Source of the DNA: Roseivirga misakiensis
Lineage (GTDB): Bacteria; Bacteroidota; Bacteroidia; Cytophagales; Cyclobacteriaceae
DNA: 64,000 nucleotides
Assembly: GCF_001747105.1 (NCBI RefSeq)
Contig: NZ_MDGQ01000005.1
Location: forward strand, 1,488,001 to 1,552,000
Direction: 5' to 3'
In this document: positions 26,165 to 35,495 of the stretch, piece after piece
Position numbering within the stretch: the stretch's first letter is position 1
How the letters are laid out: each line of letters begins with the position of its first letter
Notes under the pieces: generated by a model
Told to the model about the DNA's origin: nothing
Seen by the model: the letters and a program-made list of their open reading frames with translations, nothing else
The model's database searches: none
Program-made: the position numbers and the translations under genes

Positions 26165-27198
26165 AACAATGGAATTTTGACCTTAAACGTTTCTTCAGTT
26201 TTTAAGATAATAATATCTCTTTCAGCAATAAGTCGATAGCGTTCTTTTAGATTCGATAGCCCTAAACCTAAACCATCTGATGCGGGTTTCTCTTGTAAGT
26301 TGTTCTCAACACAAATCATTTTGCCATCACTATAGACACTAATCGTGAGAGGTTTGTCTTTTGTGATGATATTATGTTGTGTTGCATTTTCAACCAGTAA
26401 CTGAATAGACATAGGAGGGACTTTCTCTAATAGATGTTCGTCACTCACGTCGAACTGACACTTCAACTTTTCACCAAAACGTTTGTTCAAAACGAACAAA
26501 TAAGATTTTACAAAATCTAATTCTGCATTTAAGTTGACCAATTCTTCTCTTTTACTGGCTAAGGTATATCGATAAGTATTGGATAGAGCTTGGATAAATT
26601 CGAGGCCGGCTTCCTTATGTTCGTTTCTAACAATACTACTCAAAGAGCTAAGTGTATTAAAGAAGAAATGTGGGCTGATTTGTTCTTTTAAGGCAGCTAA
26701 CTCTGCATTTGATTTCTCCTCTTTAAGCTGAATCTTTTCAACTTCAGACCGCCTTAATTTGCGCCATAAAATTAAGAAATAGGCCTCTGCTATAGCAATT
26801 AAGGCAATAGGTAGGTTATTCCAAATGTAATATTCTAGCGCTATTTCTTTCTTGATGGTAATGAAGTTTTCGCTGCTATATAAGTCTTGGATATAAGTAA
26901 GTCCGAAAAAAAGAAGCAATGTCAATAAAATGATTATTGAGACATTTAGGGTAAGTGGCCAAGTCGTTTTGGCTAAATGATCCTTCCATCGGAAATGAAA
27001 TATTCCAAGTAATTGGAAAAGGATGAAATGGGTAACAATCGAAAGTACGCCAAATTGTAAACGTTTTTGCGAGATAATACCCTGCGTAGTGAAGTCGTCT
27101 GAGAAGGCCCACTTGAAAGTACCAAGATTCAATAATACTGTAATAATTACTCCTGAGATTACTATCAATGCTACTGACCAATCCTTTGTGCGCCGCAT
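26161..27198 (-). CDS. LytS/YehU-type sensor histidine kinase
   Basis: 345 residues. Four membrane helices lie within residues ~10-150, followed by a short coiled coil and the His_kinase signature EQISPHFFFNTLSSLSS with the phosphoacceptor histidine near residue 198. A C-terminal HATPase has VENATQHN and GLGLGLSNLKERY. The sensor is purely membrane-embedded. It overlaps the regulator by 4 bases and follows the receptor gene by 1 base, so kinase, regulator and outer-membrane protein are made together. Confidence 0.94.
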   Translation of the reverse strand: MRRTKDWSVALIVISGVIITVLLNLGTFKWAFSDDFTTQGIISQKRLQFGVLSIVTHFILFQLLGIFHFRWKDHLAKTTWPLTLNVSIIILLTLLLFFGLTYIQDLYSSENFITIKKEIALEYYIWNNLPIALIAIAEAYFLILWRKLRRSEVEKIQLKEEKSNAELAALKEQISPHFFFNTLSSLSSIVRNEHKEAGLEFIQALSNTYRYTLASKREELVNLNAELDFVKSYLFVLNKRFGEKLKCQFDVSDEHLLEKVPPMSIQLLVENATQHNIITKDKPLTISVYSDGKMICVENNLQEKPASDGLGLGLSNLKERYRLIAERDIIILKTEETFKVKIPLL

Positions 27199-27199
27199 G

Positions 27200-29827
27200 T
27201 TATCTAAATCTATAGGCTAGTGTGAGCATAAAGTATTGACCAATTGTATTCCATTCCGTTTGAGAAAGGAAATTTCCCGTACTTATTCGCTGAAAACCTT
27301 GATACTTATTCAGTAGGTCAAAAGTGCTGATGCCAATTGTCGCTTTTTCGGCTTGTAGAAACCCATAGCTTACACTGGCAGAAATCAGCGGAATGGTCAC
27401 TGATTCATCGAAACTTTGTGCATTAAAGTTTGTCACGTTAGCATTAGCCGTAAAATTCCATTTTTTGGTAGGTGTATATCTTAAACTAGAAAAGTAACTG
27501 ATATTGAAGAAGTTATCATCTGATATTTCAGCGATGGAAAAGTCATACTGCGTATAATTGATTGTGCCGCCAAAGTTGATTCTTACCTTTTCCTTACTTC
27601 TATTTTCAAAACTCATTGTGAGACTATGATTGAAAGTACTTGTTTCGTTTTCCTGACCGTTAACGAGGGTAAATCCGTTCGTCCAATTTTCTAAAACCGA
27701 TACACTATAATTGAGCCCTAAAGATCTTATTGGGGCCGATAATTCAGCATTCAAAGCGAGCAGTGTTTGTCCATCTGTATTGACAGGGGTAGTAGTCTGA
27801 ATCAATTGATCATTGACAGTGACTGAGTTATTGATTTTGTTATTGGTATAATTCCCCATAGCCCGGATAAAAAAGGAGGTAAAAGAAAACTCATCAAAAA
27901 CAGACCATAAGAAGCTTACATTATGACTAAATTCTGGTCTTAGATCGAAATTTCCTTGATAAATGTTGACTTGGTTCAGGTTGTTCTCAACTGGAAATAG
28001 TTGATTGGGGCTTGGGAAGTTAGCATTTGTATTATACCTAAATTCTATTCTTCTACCGCTTCTATATTGATTCCGATAGATTAATCTTGGGGTAAAGAAT
28101 AAATATTCTGGCGACTCGCCGATCGTATTACTGAGCGATTTTTCGAAGCGGGTGCCTCTGGCGCCCAGCGAGAAATTAACAACGAATTTACTAGTGGCTC
28201 TGCGTAATGTAAACGTTGGTTTAAGTGTCGTTTCTAGGGTGTTGAAGGCCGGAATATTAATGCCAACTAGTTCATTCCGGTCATTAAATGTACCTTCTTC
28301 TCTGTTTAGGTTTCTTTTGTTTGAAGAAATTGTAATGCCAAGGTCCGTCGACCAGTAGTTATTTATTTTCTTAGTAAGTGTAGGGTTAGCAGTAGCATTT
28401 AGGCGATCTACACGATCAGTTCTCAACTGATGTACTGTATTAGCTATCTCAGGCTCGAAAAATGTGGTGATATTTGTCCAATCTAGCGCGTTTTCGTTAT
28501 CGGTATAGTTAATGCCAAATTTAAAGCCGAGTTGTAAGTCATCTCCTTTTATTTTCAAAGAGTAACTGTTATTAGAAACCAACGCGAACTCATCCGCAGT
28601 ATTCAAAGTATTGTTTATAAATGTATTGAGGTCCATAGTACCCAGAGCAGTGTTAGCGCTGGTTTGGCTCGTAGTTCGGTTAGCACCTATGGTGACATCT
28701 CCATCGATTACGATTAACTGGTTATCTCCAATTTTATGTCTGACACCAAAATCAATATCGTTTGGCCGATCGCGCTCACTTTCAGTAAGTCTTGAAGTTT
28801 GATCGTAATTTCCTGTTTCAAGAAAATTTTGTGTTGCTGCTGTTTCTAAGAGGTTTTTCTTACGACTATTGCCTAAATAACTAGCAAAGTATCGGTTACC
28901 GTTAGTTTTATTCAAGGAAAGGTTCAGTCCTCCAGCAAATGATTCGTTGATACCTTTTGAATTTTGGCCGAATGTATCATTTCCTTTATAGGTGAAGCCG
29001 AATTGGTTAATATTATTCTTCAAGCCTAAAACGGCTGTTTGAATCTTGTCGGAAAAACGGTAAATCTTTGTTTCTCCAGTATAGCTACTATTGGTACCCG
29101 CACCGGCTTTTATCTCTCCAAAATATCCCTTTTTATGATCGGCTTTTAACAAGAGGTTGATTGTTCTTTCACGTTCGCCATCTTCAATCCCTGTAAATAC
29201 TGCTTGATCTGTCTTTCGGTCTAGTACTTGTACCTTATCGATCGCTTTAGCGGGAAGGTTTTTTGTGGCCACTTTAGGATCATTTCCAAAAAACTCTTTG
29301 CCATCTACTAGTACTTTTACAACATCTTCACCTTGTGCTTTGATATTCCCTTCTTGGTCTACTTCTACTCCTGGCAGTTGTTCTAATAGTTCTTCTACAG
29401 CGGCGCCTTCGCGTGTTTTAAAAGCGTTGGCATTGTACTCAATCGTATCAGTTTTAAACTTAATGGGAATTAACTCAGCTTCTACAATAACCTCATCTAG
29501 CGCTTTAGGATCTATGAAAAGTAGCTGATCTCCTAAATTAGGTTTATCGAGCGGAACGATTATCGGCTTATAAATGGTCTTTAAGCCAGTAAAAGAAAAC
29601 TGTATCAAGTATTCTCCAGACTTAACTCGTTTCATTTGATAAACTCCTTTGTCATTGGTAACGCCGAAATATTTCATTACAGAGTCGGTTGGTTGCAACA
29701 ATACCACGGTAGCAAAGGAGAGGGGCTTTCTGGCAGAATCTAAGACTCGCCCTGTCAGATCTTGCTGTGCATGTGCTTGATATATGAAACAGCCTAAAAG
29801 AGTTGCTATAAGGAGAGATTTCTTCAT
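27200..29827 (-). CDS. Outer-membrane beta-barrel, TonB-receptor-like
   Basis: 875 residues. Signal peptide MKKSLLIATLLGCFIYQAHA, then a carboxypeptidase-regulatory-like domain (~22-105), a plug-like domain with VEELLEQLPGVEVDQEG and VKVLVDGKEFFG, and a ~600-residue beta-rich barrel ending in an aromatic residue pattern (MLTLAYRFR). It corresponds to the outer membrane beta-barrel family common in Bacteroidota, related to TonB receptors but without a visible TonB box. Its start overlaps the preceding GLPGLI gene by 4 bases. A ligand cannot be deduced; association with GLPGLI proteins and a two-component system points to envelope sensing or peptide/metal handling. Confidence 0.88.
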   Translation of the reverse strand: MKKSLLIATLLGCFIYQAHAQQDLTGRVLDSARKPLSFATVVLLQPTDSVMKYFGVTNDKGVYQMKRVKSGEYLIQFSFTGLKTIYKPIIVPLDKPNLGDQLLFIDPKALDEVIVEAELIPIKFKTDTIEYNANAFKTREGAAVEELLEQLPGVEVDQEGNIKAQGEDVVKVLVDGKEFFGNDPKVATKNLPAKAIDKVQVLDRKTDQAVFTGIEDGERERTINLLLKADHKKGYFGEIKAGAGTNSSYTGETKIYRFSDKIQTAVLGLKNNINQFGFTYKGNDTFGQNSKGINESFAGGLNLSLNKTNGNRYFASYLGNSRKKNLLETAATQNFLETGNYDQTSRLTESERDRPNDIDFGVRHKIGDNQLIVIDGDVTIGANRTTSQTSANTALGTMDLNTFINNTLNTADEFALVSNNSYSLKIKGDDLQLGFKFGINYTDNENALDWTNITTFFEPEIANTVHQLRTDRVDRLNATANPTLTKKINNYWSTDLGITISSNKRNLNREEGTFNDRNELVGINIPAFNTLETTLKPTFTLRRATSKFVVNFSLGARGTRFEKSLSNTIGESPEYLFFTPRLIYRNQYRSGRRIEFRYNTNANFPSPNQLFPVENNLNQVNIYQGNFDLRPEFSHNVSFLWSVFDEFSFTSFFIRAMGNYTNNKINNSVTVNDQLIQTTTPVNTDGQTLLALNAELSAPIRSLGLNYSVSVLENWTNGFTLVNGQENETSTFNHSLTMSFENRSKEKVRINFGGTINYTQYDFSIAEISDDNFFNISYFSSLRYTPTKKWNFTANANVTNFNAQSFDESVTIPLISASVSYGFLQAEKATIGISTFDLLNKYQGFQRISTGNFLSQTEWNTIGQYFMLTLAYRFR

Positions 29828-30603
29828 TCTTGACCTTTGCCACCAAAACCTTTCGCGCCGGCTTTAGACTTATTTTTCATATTCTCTTTGAACTCTTCGG
29901 TTTTTGCCGCTACTATTTGGTCAAAGGCTTCCTTGCTCATTTTTTTTCCATCTTCCAATTGGGCGCCTAGGTCCTTACTTTCATATGATAAATCGATATC
30001 AGTAGCTAGTATGAAAACCTCCTCATTTTTTTCAATCGCTAGTATTAAACCAGGCAAACCAATGTAACCAGCTGGTCCTCCTGAAATTGGTATTTCTGAA
30101 GTAAACCATGCCGTGTATTTAATACCATCTTTTTCTGTATCTGCCCCAAAGCATATATAATTAAGTATTTTCTTCTTCTTGGCTGATAGTTTCCAAGCCA
30201 AAGGCTCAATACTTGAGCTTACTTGAAATTTTCGGGTCATGAACTCTGTTTGTTCTACTTGCAGGCCTTCATTAAAGTCATAATAGACTTTTTGTATTTC
30301 AGGTTTGGGGCCTTTTCCCCAGTTAGCTTTTTTTAAAGCCGATTGTAGTTTCTCAGACGTTTTTAAATTGTCGTTGGGATCCTTTTCATAAAAAGCGGTA
30401 TTACCGGCAAAGCTTAGTAGGTATCTATATTTACCCTGTTTTGGTTGATCAGCTAGCCATGCTTCCCACAGTGGATCGCTTTTGTAATCTCCAAAGTCGT
30501 AGGTAGTAATCTGCTCGTAGGTTATTTTTCCACTTGACTCACTTTGAGCAAAAAGACCTACCGAAATGATCAATAAAAAGAATAATGTAAAGCGTGTTTT
30601 CAT
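29824..30603 (-). CDS. GLPGLI family protein
   Basis: 259 residues with a signal peptide (MKTRFTLFFLLIISVGLFAQ). It contains the defining GLPGLI motif (YIGLPGLILAIEK, about residue 180) and the usual preceding AWFTSEIPISGGP and KKKKILNYIC. The family is periplasmic or outer-membrane associated, of unknown molecular function. It is followed with 4-base overlap by the barrel gene and preceded at 21 bases by a paralogue. The lysine- and glycine-rich tail (NKSKAGAKGFGGKGQE) is low-complexity. Confidence 0.92.
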   Translation of the reverse strand: MKTRFTLFFLLIISVGLFAQSESSGKITYEQITTYDFGDYKSDPLWEAWLADQPKQGKYRYLLSFAGNTAFYEKDPNDNLKTSEKLQSALKKANWGKGPKPEIQKVYYDFNEGLQVEQTEFMTRKFQVSSSIEPLAWKLSAKKKKILNYICFGADTEKDGIKYTAWFTSEIPISGGPAGYIGLPGLILAIEKNEEVFILATDIDLSYESKDLGAQLEDGKKMSKEAFDQIVAAKTEEFKENMKNKSKAGAKGFGGKGQE

Positions 30604-30624
30604 CAGGTTTTTCTTCTAGTCTTA

Positions 30625-31383
30625 TCAATTACCACCACGGCCTCTGCCTGAGCCTCTACCACCGGTGGCTTTCCATTCTTTCACTTTATCAGCAACAGTT
30701 TGAGCAAAATCTATTTGTGACATATATTCTCCCTTAGTGGGCTTTTTAATAGAAATAGGATCGTTTAGGACCACTTCTGATGCAAGCACAAGCATTTGAT
30801 TGCCTTTTTCAATACCTAAGATTAGGCCGGGCAATCCGTGAAAATTATCTGGGCCAAAGGGTATTGGGATTTCTACGGTAAACCAAGCGGTGATTATACC
30901 ATCTTCAGTTTCCAATTGAGCTCCTGTACAAATATAATTCAGGACTCGTTTTTTCTCCGTAGTCAATTTCCATGCTGGTAAATCTGTCGCTTCATAAACG
31001 ACAAAGTCACGAGTCATAAATTCTACTTGCCTTAATCTTTGTTGGTCTGTTAGGTTATGGTAGACCGCCAGGACGATTTCTTTGGGTGGGTTTAGAGAAT
31101 TAAGTCCGTTCAAAGCGCGTTGGAGCATAGGACCAGCTTCCTCACGTTGTGCAACATCTTCCTTGAAAAGCGATTCTTCTTTGTTAAATGAAAGGGTATA
31201 AGCGAATGTCCCGGTTTTTGGAAGGTCTTTAATAAAGTTATCCCATCGCGGACGACCAATTGGTTCTAGACCATATTCGACGATTTTTTTGTACGTAACA
31301 ATTCCGCCCGTCTGTCCTTGCACGGAATCAAAAATCAAGAGTGGAATAATTAAAAAGAGAAATTTGAGTGCAGTTCTAATCAT
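30625..31383 (-). CDS. GLPGLI family protein, paralogue
   Basis: 252 residues with a signal peptide ending near VQG. It shares with its neighbour the GLPGLILGIEK motif, the AWFTVEIPIPFGP block and TEKKRVLNYIC, so the two are tandem duplicates that have diverged. The C-terminus ends in a short Gly/Arg tail (GGRGSGRGRGGN). Function unknown; the pair may form subunits of one envelope complex with the downstream barrel. A 162-base spacer separates it from the upstream DUF5686 gene, leaving room for an internal promoter. Confidence 0.92.
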   Translation of the reverse strand: MIRTALKFLFLIIPLLIFDSVQGQTGGIVTYKKIVEYGLEPIGRPRWDNFIKDLPKTGTFAYTLSFNKEESLFKEDVAQREEAGPMLQRALNGLNSLNPPKEIVLAVYHNLTDQQRLRQVEFMTRDFVVYEATDLPAWKLTTEKKRVLNYICTGAQLETEDGIITAWFTVEIPIPFGPDNFHGLPGLILGIEKGNQMLVLASEVVLNDPISIKKPTKGEYMSQIDFAQTVADKVKEWKATGGRGSGRGRGGN

Positions 31384-31545
31384 AGCTAGACCAATTTCTT
31401 TAATTCGAATTTGTGTTTTAATCTGTTAATAAAGTAGAAAAAAACAGATGAAACGGACAAAAATGGTCGTCAAGTGACCTTTTTCATCTACAATTGATTT
31501 GAAATCCGTTCAGATTAAAAGCAGAGATATTACAAGGTAAACGGC

Positions 31546-33966
31546 CTAATTAATATCGAGTGTAAAGAAGATGTTGTCACCAAAGGTATCTAGTGCATGA
31601 ACCCCATAGCGATAGAAAACACCAATATTAATATTGTATTTAGCGTCATTCAAATCTAGGTTAATGATTCGGTTCAGTTTTATTCCAGATTCCAAATAGG
31701 GTTGTGAAGGGATGTTTACATCAATTTCTCGATGTCTTTCGGCTGAACTAAGGTTTCCAATACCAATGTTTTGGTGTAACTCTATCACCGGGCTCGAAAT
31801 CGTATTTTTCCAAAGGTATGATCCAAAAGTATGACCAATAAAAATATTAACATATTGATCTGATGTGAATTCGTAGGGACGCATGGTTTGGAAATATCCA
31901 AAAGCAAAGAAGTCGGATGTAGACGTTCCATGGCCTGTAAATAAGAGGGGATAAGGCACATCTCCTTCAACGTATCCTGCATTTATTTGAAACTTAAGAC
32001 GGCCTCCTGCTCTATATTTGAACTCATTTTCGAGGTTGAAATCTAATCTTTGATAGTCAAACCCTCCGTCCCAAAAGTCCGACCATCCTTTGGCATAACT
32101 AATTTTAATGAAGGGGTATTGTGACGATGACTTGATGAACCTGTTTCCTAGTCGCGCATATTTAGCGGGATGATAAGTAAGCTGTGCACCAGTTTCGGTA
32201 AAATCAAATTGAGATTGAAGGTCAAAATCACTAGGGCTGTCAAATGCGTATGGATAGCGCGCTGTAACAGTCTGGTTTGAAATATATGTATTGAAGACAA
32301 GTGGCCTACTTATCATTTTGCTTATCGTGGCTTTAACACCTTCGTAGCTATTAAAGCGGCTGCTTACATAGTTTCGGAAAAACACTCTTTTGTAAGGTGA
32401 TCTTTCTTGACCTTGCTCAAAAAAGTCCTTGATATACGCGAGCTTAATAAAACTTTCTGGTTGGTTAAAGATGTAGGTTAAGTCCCCACCAAATTTCAAG
32501 TTTTTATCTCGAAGGCCATAAGCCCAATATCCACCGAGTGAAATTGACTTTGATACTTTTTCATTCGTTCTTAAGCCAATTCCTAACCGAAATCCTTCAT
32601 AATCATTAAATGCCAATATTCGCTTCAATTCTAAATCGACCCATCCGATAGGGTAGTATGATGTTGCGAAGGCCTCTAAGGCCTTGTTTATCCATGTAAG
32701 CTTTGGCTGTGACATGATGGAATCGAGCACCTCATATGTTCGTGTTTCTTTGCGAGTAAGTACTTCGTTTCTAAACTCAGTTAAAAGAGTTTCGCTTTCA
32801 ATTTCTGTTGTTGTCGCGTATTCGATAGCTACTTTCTTTAAGTCACTAGCCTTAAGACTAGGTGCTATTTGAACGTTAGAAATGTAGCTGTCAGAAATTA
32901 CTTTTAACCTTTTATTGGAAAACAGTTCATCGGTTTCGTTAAGTAAGAAATCTGTATAGAGCTGAGCGGGGAACCATGCATTATCGATCTTTTTATAAAG
33001 CTGTCGAATATTAAAATCTGTCTCTAAAATGGGCGACGAACCTTTTGCTATAACCCTTTCAATTGCATGATTGCCACTTTCTATGTACAAAATGCCGCTA
33101 AGCAAATTGTCTCTGTTTTTAAGGGGAGAGAACTTGATGACGTATAATGAATCTGTACCGTTTGGACTGGTTTCTACTAAATCAAAATAATAACGACTAA
33201 ACGTCCCAGGGCTAACTGGATTTACAAAATCTGAATTCAGAATTGTAATGGTTTCTTCATAGAATGTAAATGGTTGGAAGGAAGTCGCTAAAGTAGTGAG
33301 GAAAGGCACCTTAAAACCGGAAGTTTTTGTGGTTAAAACCTTCTCATAATGCCGGTTTGGCTTCAGAAACTTCTTTTCGGTGACCGATTCACTTAGGAAT
33401 AGATGATGTTCATCTTGAATTGAATCTACCTCTAATTTACCTTGTGTCTCGGCATCGAGACTTCTCCTTTGTTCTGCAGTGGTAACTCGTTTAATAGAAT
33501 CAAGAAACCCGTCTTTACCTTCAATGGTAAACAGAAATTTATTGTACGAATTGTACTGATAGGATCGTAATCTGGTGGGGTCATTCGAATTTCTAGCTGC
33601 TATTGCTTTTCTGATAACAGCATCTGCCGGGTTTTCTTCGGCATTTACTACAACAGTACCCAAATCTGTAGTTAGCGGCGTTAAGTAGATGTTTGAGCGA
33701 TTTTGTAAGTCACTGATAGACAAGAATATGGTTTCATAAGAAACATGACTAATACTAATATTACCGCTATAGCCTGAAGGAAGATTGAGCTTGAAATAAC
33801 CGTTTACATCACTTATAGTGCCTTCTCTGGGAGAGGTTTTGATATTGGCAAAAGGTACCGCATCTCCATTAGTCTTATCCAGTAAACGGGCTTTTACAAT
33901 GGTCTGACTTTTGAGTGCAAGAACTAAGCAGGTAAAGGTAAGTGTCAAGATTAGCTTAAATCTCAT
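31546..33966 (-). CDS. DUF5686 / carboxypeptidase-regulatory-domain outer-membrane protein
   Basis: 806 residues. Signal peptide (MRFKLILTLTFTCLVLALKSQ), then a CarboxypepD_reg-like domain (~22-110, with FANIKTSPREGTISDVNGYFKL), a DUF5686-type central region beginning with NPADAVIRKAIAARNSND and a C-terminal half made of long amphipathic beta strands that looks like an outer-membrane barrel. Function of the family is not established. It is the first gene of the minus-strand series leading to the two GLPGLI genes, the receptor and the two-component pair. Confidence 0.88.
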   Translation of the reverse strand: MRFKLILTLTFTCLVLALKSQTIVKARLLDKTNGDAVPFANIKTSPREGTISDVNGYFKLNLPSGYSGNISISHVSYETIFLSISDLQNRSNIYLTPLTTDLGTVVVNAEENPADAVIRKAIAARNSNDPTRLRSYQYNSYNKFLFTIEGKDGFLDSIKRVTTAEQRRSLDAETQGKLEVDSIQDEHHLFLSESVTEKKFLKPNRHYEKVLTTKTSGFKVPFLTTLATSFQPFTFYEETITILNSDFVNPVSPGTFSRYYFDLVETSPNGTDSLYVIKFSPLKNRDNLLSGILYIESGNHAIERVIAKGSSPILETDFNIRQLYKKIDNAWFPAQLYTDFLLNETDELFSNKRLKVISDSYISNVQIAPSLKASDLKKVAIEYATTTEIESETLLTEFRNEVLTRKETRTYEVLDSIMSQPKLTWINKALEAFATSYYPIGWVDLELKRILAFNDYEGFRLGIGLRTNEKVSKSISLGGYWAYGLRDKNLKFGGDLTYIFNQPESFIKLAYIKDFFEQGQERSPYKRVFFRNYVSSRFNSYEGVKATISKMISRPLVFNTYISNQTVTARYPYAFDSPSDFDLQSQFDFTETGAQLTYHPAKYARLGNRFIKSSSQYPFIKISYAKGWSDFWDGGFDYQRLDFNLENEFKYRAGGRLKFQINAGYVEGDVPYPLLFTGHGTSTSDFFAFGYFQTMRPYEFTSDQYVNIFIGHTFGSYLWKNTISSPVIELHQNIGIGNLSSAERHREIDVNIPSQPYLESGIKLNRIINLDLNDAKYNINIGVFYRYGVHALDTFGDNIFFTLDIN

Positions 33967-34018
33967 GTGTGGTTCATTGGTTGTGTTTTACGACACGCAC
34001 ACAAATCTGAATACTTGC

Positions 34019-34044
34019 TAAAAAATACCGAGTAAAAACTCGGT
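34019..34044 (-). terminator. Rho-independent terminator of the propeller lipoprotein gene
   Basis: On the minus strand, ACCGAGT pairs perfectly with ACTCGGT across a four-base loop (34027-34044) and is followed by ATTTTTT. It lies about 150 bases after the stop of the lipoprotein gene. Confidence 0.75.
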
Positions 34045-34082
34045 CATTATTGAGTCCATTATGTGTGTCAGTGCAAAAAATG

Positions 34083-34102
34083 GAATGTAAACAATTACAT
34101 TC
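34083..34102. repeat. Inverted repeat upstream of the DUF5686 operon
   Basis: GAATGTAA and TTACATTC form perfect 8-bp arms with a four-base spacer. It is about 117 bases before the DUF5686 start, but also lies on the far side of a terminator in the lipoprotein 3' region, so operator function is a guess. Confidence 0.4.
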
Positions 34103-34193
34103 TGCTGACTTAAGATCGACTAAATTCTCGAAATAAAGAATCATTTACTTTAAAATGAATCTCTCTTTGAAAATAGTTTTTAGTCAGAATCTA

Positions 34194-35339
34194 TTAGTTC
34201 TCATACTCAATTTTGAGGACAACCGGATTTTCTGAGTTCAATATCTGTTCTAGACTCAAATAACCTATAGTCTTGTATTTGTCGCTTTCAAGTTCCATTA
34301 AAAGCAATTCAAGAGCGTCAGTTGATATGGCCATCAATGTTTGGTCACCTTCATATCCCAGCCATCGGTGAGGAGGTTCTGCGTCTTGAATTTCCCACGG
34401 ATAGCTGTACAAATAGAATTTATTGGTTTCTCGATTAAAAAAACCATCTCTTATTTCTTCGAAACCAATGTAGTAACTGACTTCTATACGACTATCGCTG
34501 ACTAACCAGCTGTAAATCCACCATGGTGCATTCTTTTGAGCAACTGTACGCATGCTTGCCACTTGTTTATTTAGTAGTTCTTCCGTCCATAACCAGTCCT
34601 CTCCAAAATCGAAATGAATAAGGGGTTTGGCGGTTCCATTGCTTACACCGTAGATTGTATCGTTAAATGGTAGACTATAGAAAGTTTTATTCTTAAATGT
34701 TCTAAAATCACTGAAAAAAAGCGGTAGTGGAAAAGGGTTCGGCTTGTCGTATGGATTGGATCTTTTCAATTCGTTCATTTTATCATCCAACCATATCAGA
34801 TGGTAATTCATTGAATCTAATGACGGCTTATTGCTTCTACTGAGTAGATAGTGATTTTCAATGAAAAGTATTCTATCTGGGGTATAAGGGATACGCAATT
34901 TATCTTGGAACACTCCAAACTTATCGTATCTGAGCAATTCCTCTCTGAGTCCATTATATATTTCTATATTATTGTTTCTGTAAATAACATCTGTAATCTG
35001 CTCATATTCATTTGGCCCTTTGCCTACCGAGTTAATGCTATTAAGAAACTTTCCTTGTTTATTAAACCTGTAACCTGTTAATAGTTGATCGTCAAAAATA
35101 ATAATATCTTCTTCCGTTTGAATCAATCGTGATATACCGTCTAAAAGTGAACGTTCAGTTTCCTCTAACCCAAGAATACTAAGTGTGGCTATTTGTTTTG
35201 AAAATTCTGTTTTGGGAGATTTTGAGTCAATTTTGACTTTCAATATGCCATTTGTTGCTGCTATACTGTTTTCATTTTCTGAAAAACTACATCCCATGAT
35301 TGACACAGTAATAAATGCGTATAGTATCCTCTTCAACAT
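34194..35339 (-). CDS. 6-bladed beta-propeller lipoprotein (BF3164-like)
   Basis: 381 residues from the ATG at 35339; a TTG two codons upstream is less likely. The signal MLKRILYAFITVSIMGCSF has a lipobox with cysteine near residue 17. The body is beta-rich with features of the Bacteroidota 6-bladed propeller family: GLEETERSLLDGISRLIQTEEDIIIFD and FNKQGKFLNSINSVGKGPNEY, the last a hallmark G-[KR]GPxEY element. Function is unknown, probably ligand binding at the cell surface. It is divergent from the serine hydrolase gene. Confidence 0.75.
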   Translation of the reverse strand: MLKRILYAFITVSIMGCSFSENENSIAATNGILKVKIDSKSPKTEFSKQIATLSILGLEETERSLLDGISRLIQTEEDIIIFDDQLLTGYRFNKQGKFLNSINSVGKGPNEYEQITDVIYRNNNIEIYNGLREELLRYDKFGVFQDKLRIPYTPDRILFIENHYLLSRSNKPSLDSMNYHLIWLDDKMNELKRSNPYDKPNPFPLPLFFSDFRTFKNKTFYSLPFNDTIYGVSNGTAKPLIHFDFGEDWLWTEELLNKQVASMRTVAQKNAPWWIYSWLVSDSRIEVSYYIGFEEIRDGFFNRETNKFYLYSYPWEIQDAEPPHRWLGYEGDQTLMAISTDALELLLMELESDKYKTIGYLSLEQILNSENPVVLKIEYEN

Positions 35340-35416
35340 AATCAACTAAGTAGTTAGTTAAATATAAGGAGTGTTAGTAATAAAAAAAAATGTGGTACTA
35401 GGTCAAATCATACGCA

Positions 35417-35453
35417 TTTGTAACCTTCTGTTGCTCTCCTGTGTCAAAGCCCC
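35417..35453 (+). promoter_or_regulatory. Composite promoter/operator motif, copy A
   Basis: TTTGTAACC (35417-35425), a 15-base spacer, then GTGTCAAAGCCCC (35441-35453), lying 43 bases before the serine hydrolase start. The same elements with the same 15-base spacing occur before the AraC gene at 38135-38171. Likely a shared regulator site or promoter; see findings. Confidence 0.55.
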
Positions 35454-35495
35454 GTGAATTCACAAAAGTCAATTAAAACTCAAAATTTAAAAGTC

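Noticed and set aside
31455-31490. Hairpin GGTC...GACC with A and T runs after the DUF5686 gene
   Set aside because: The stem is only four base pairs plus a mismatch, too weak to call a terminator.
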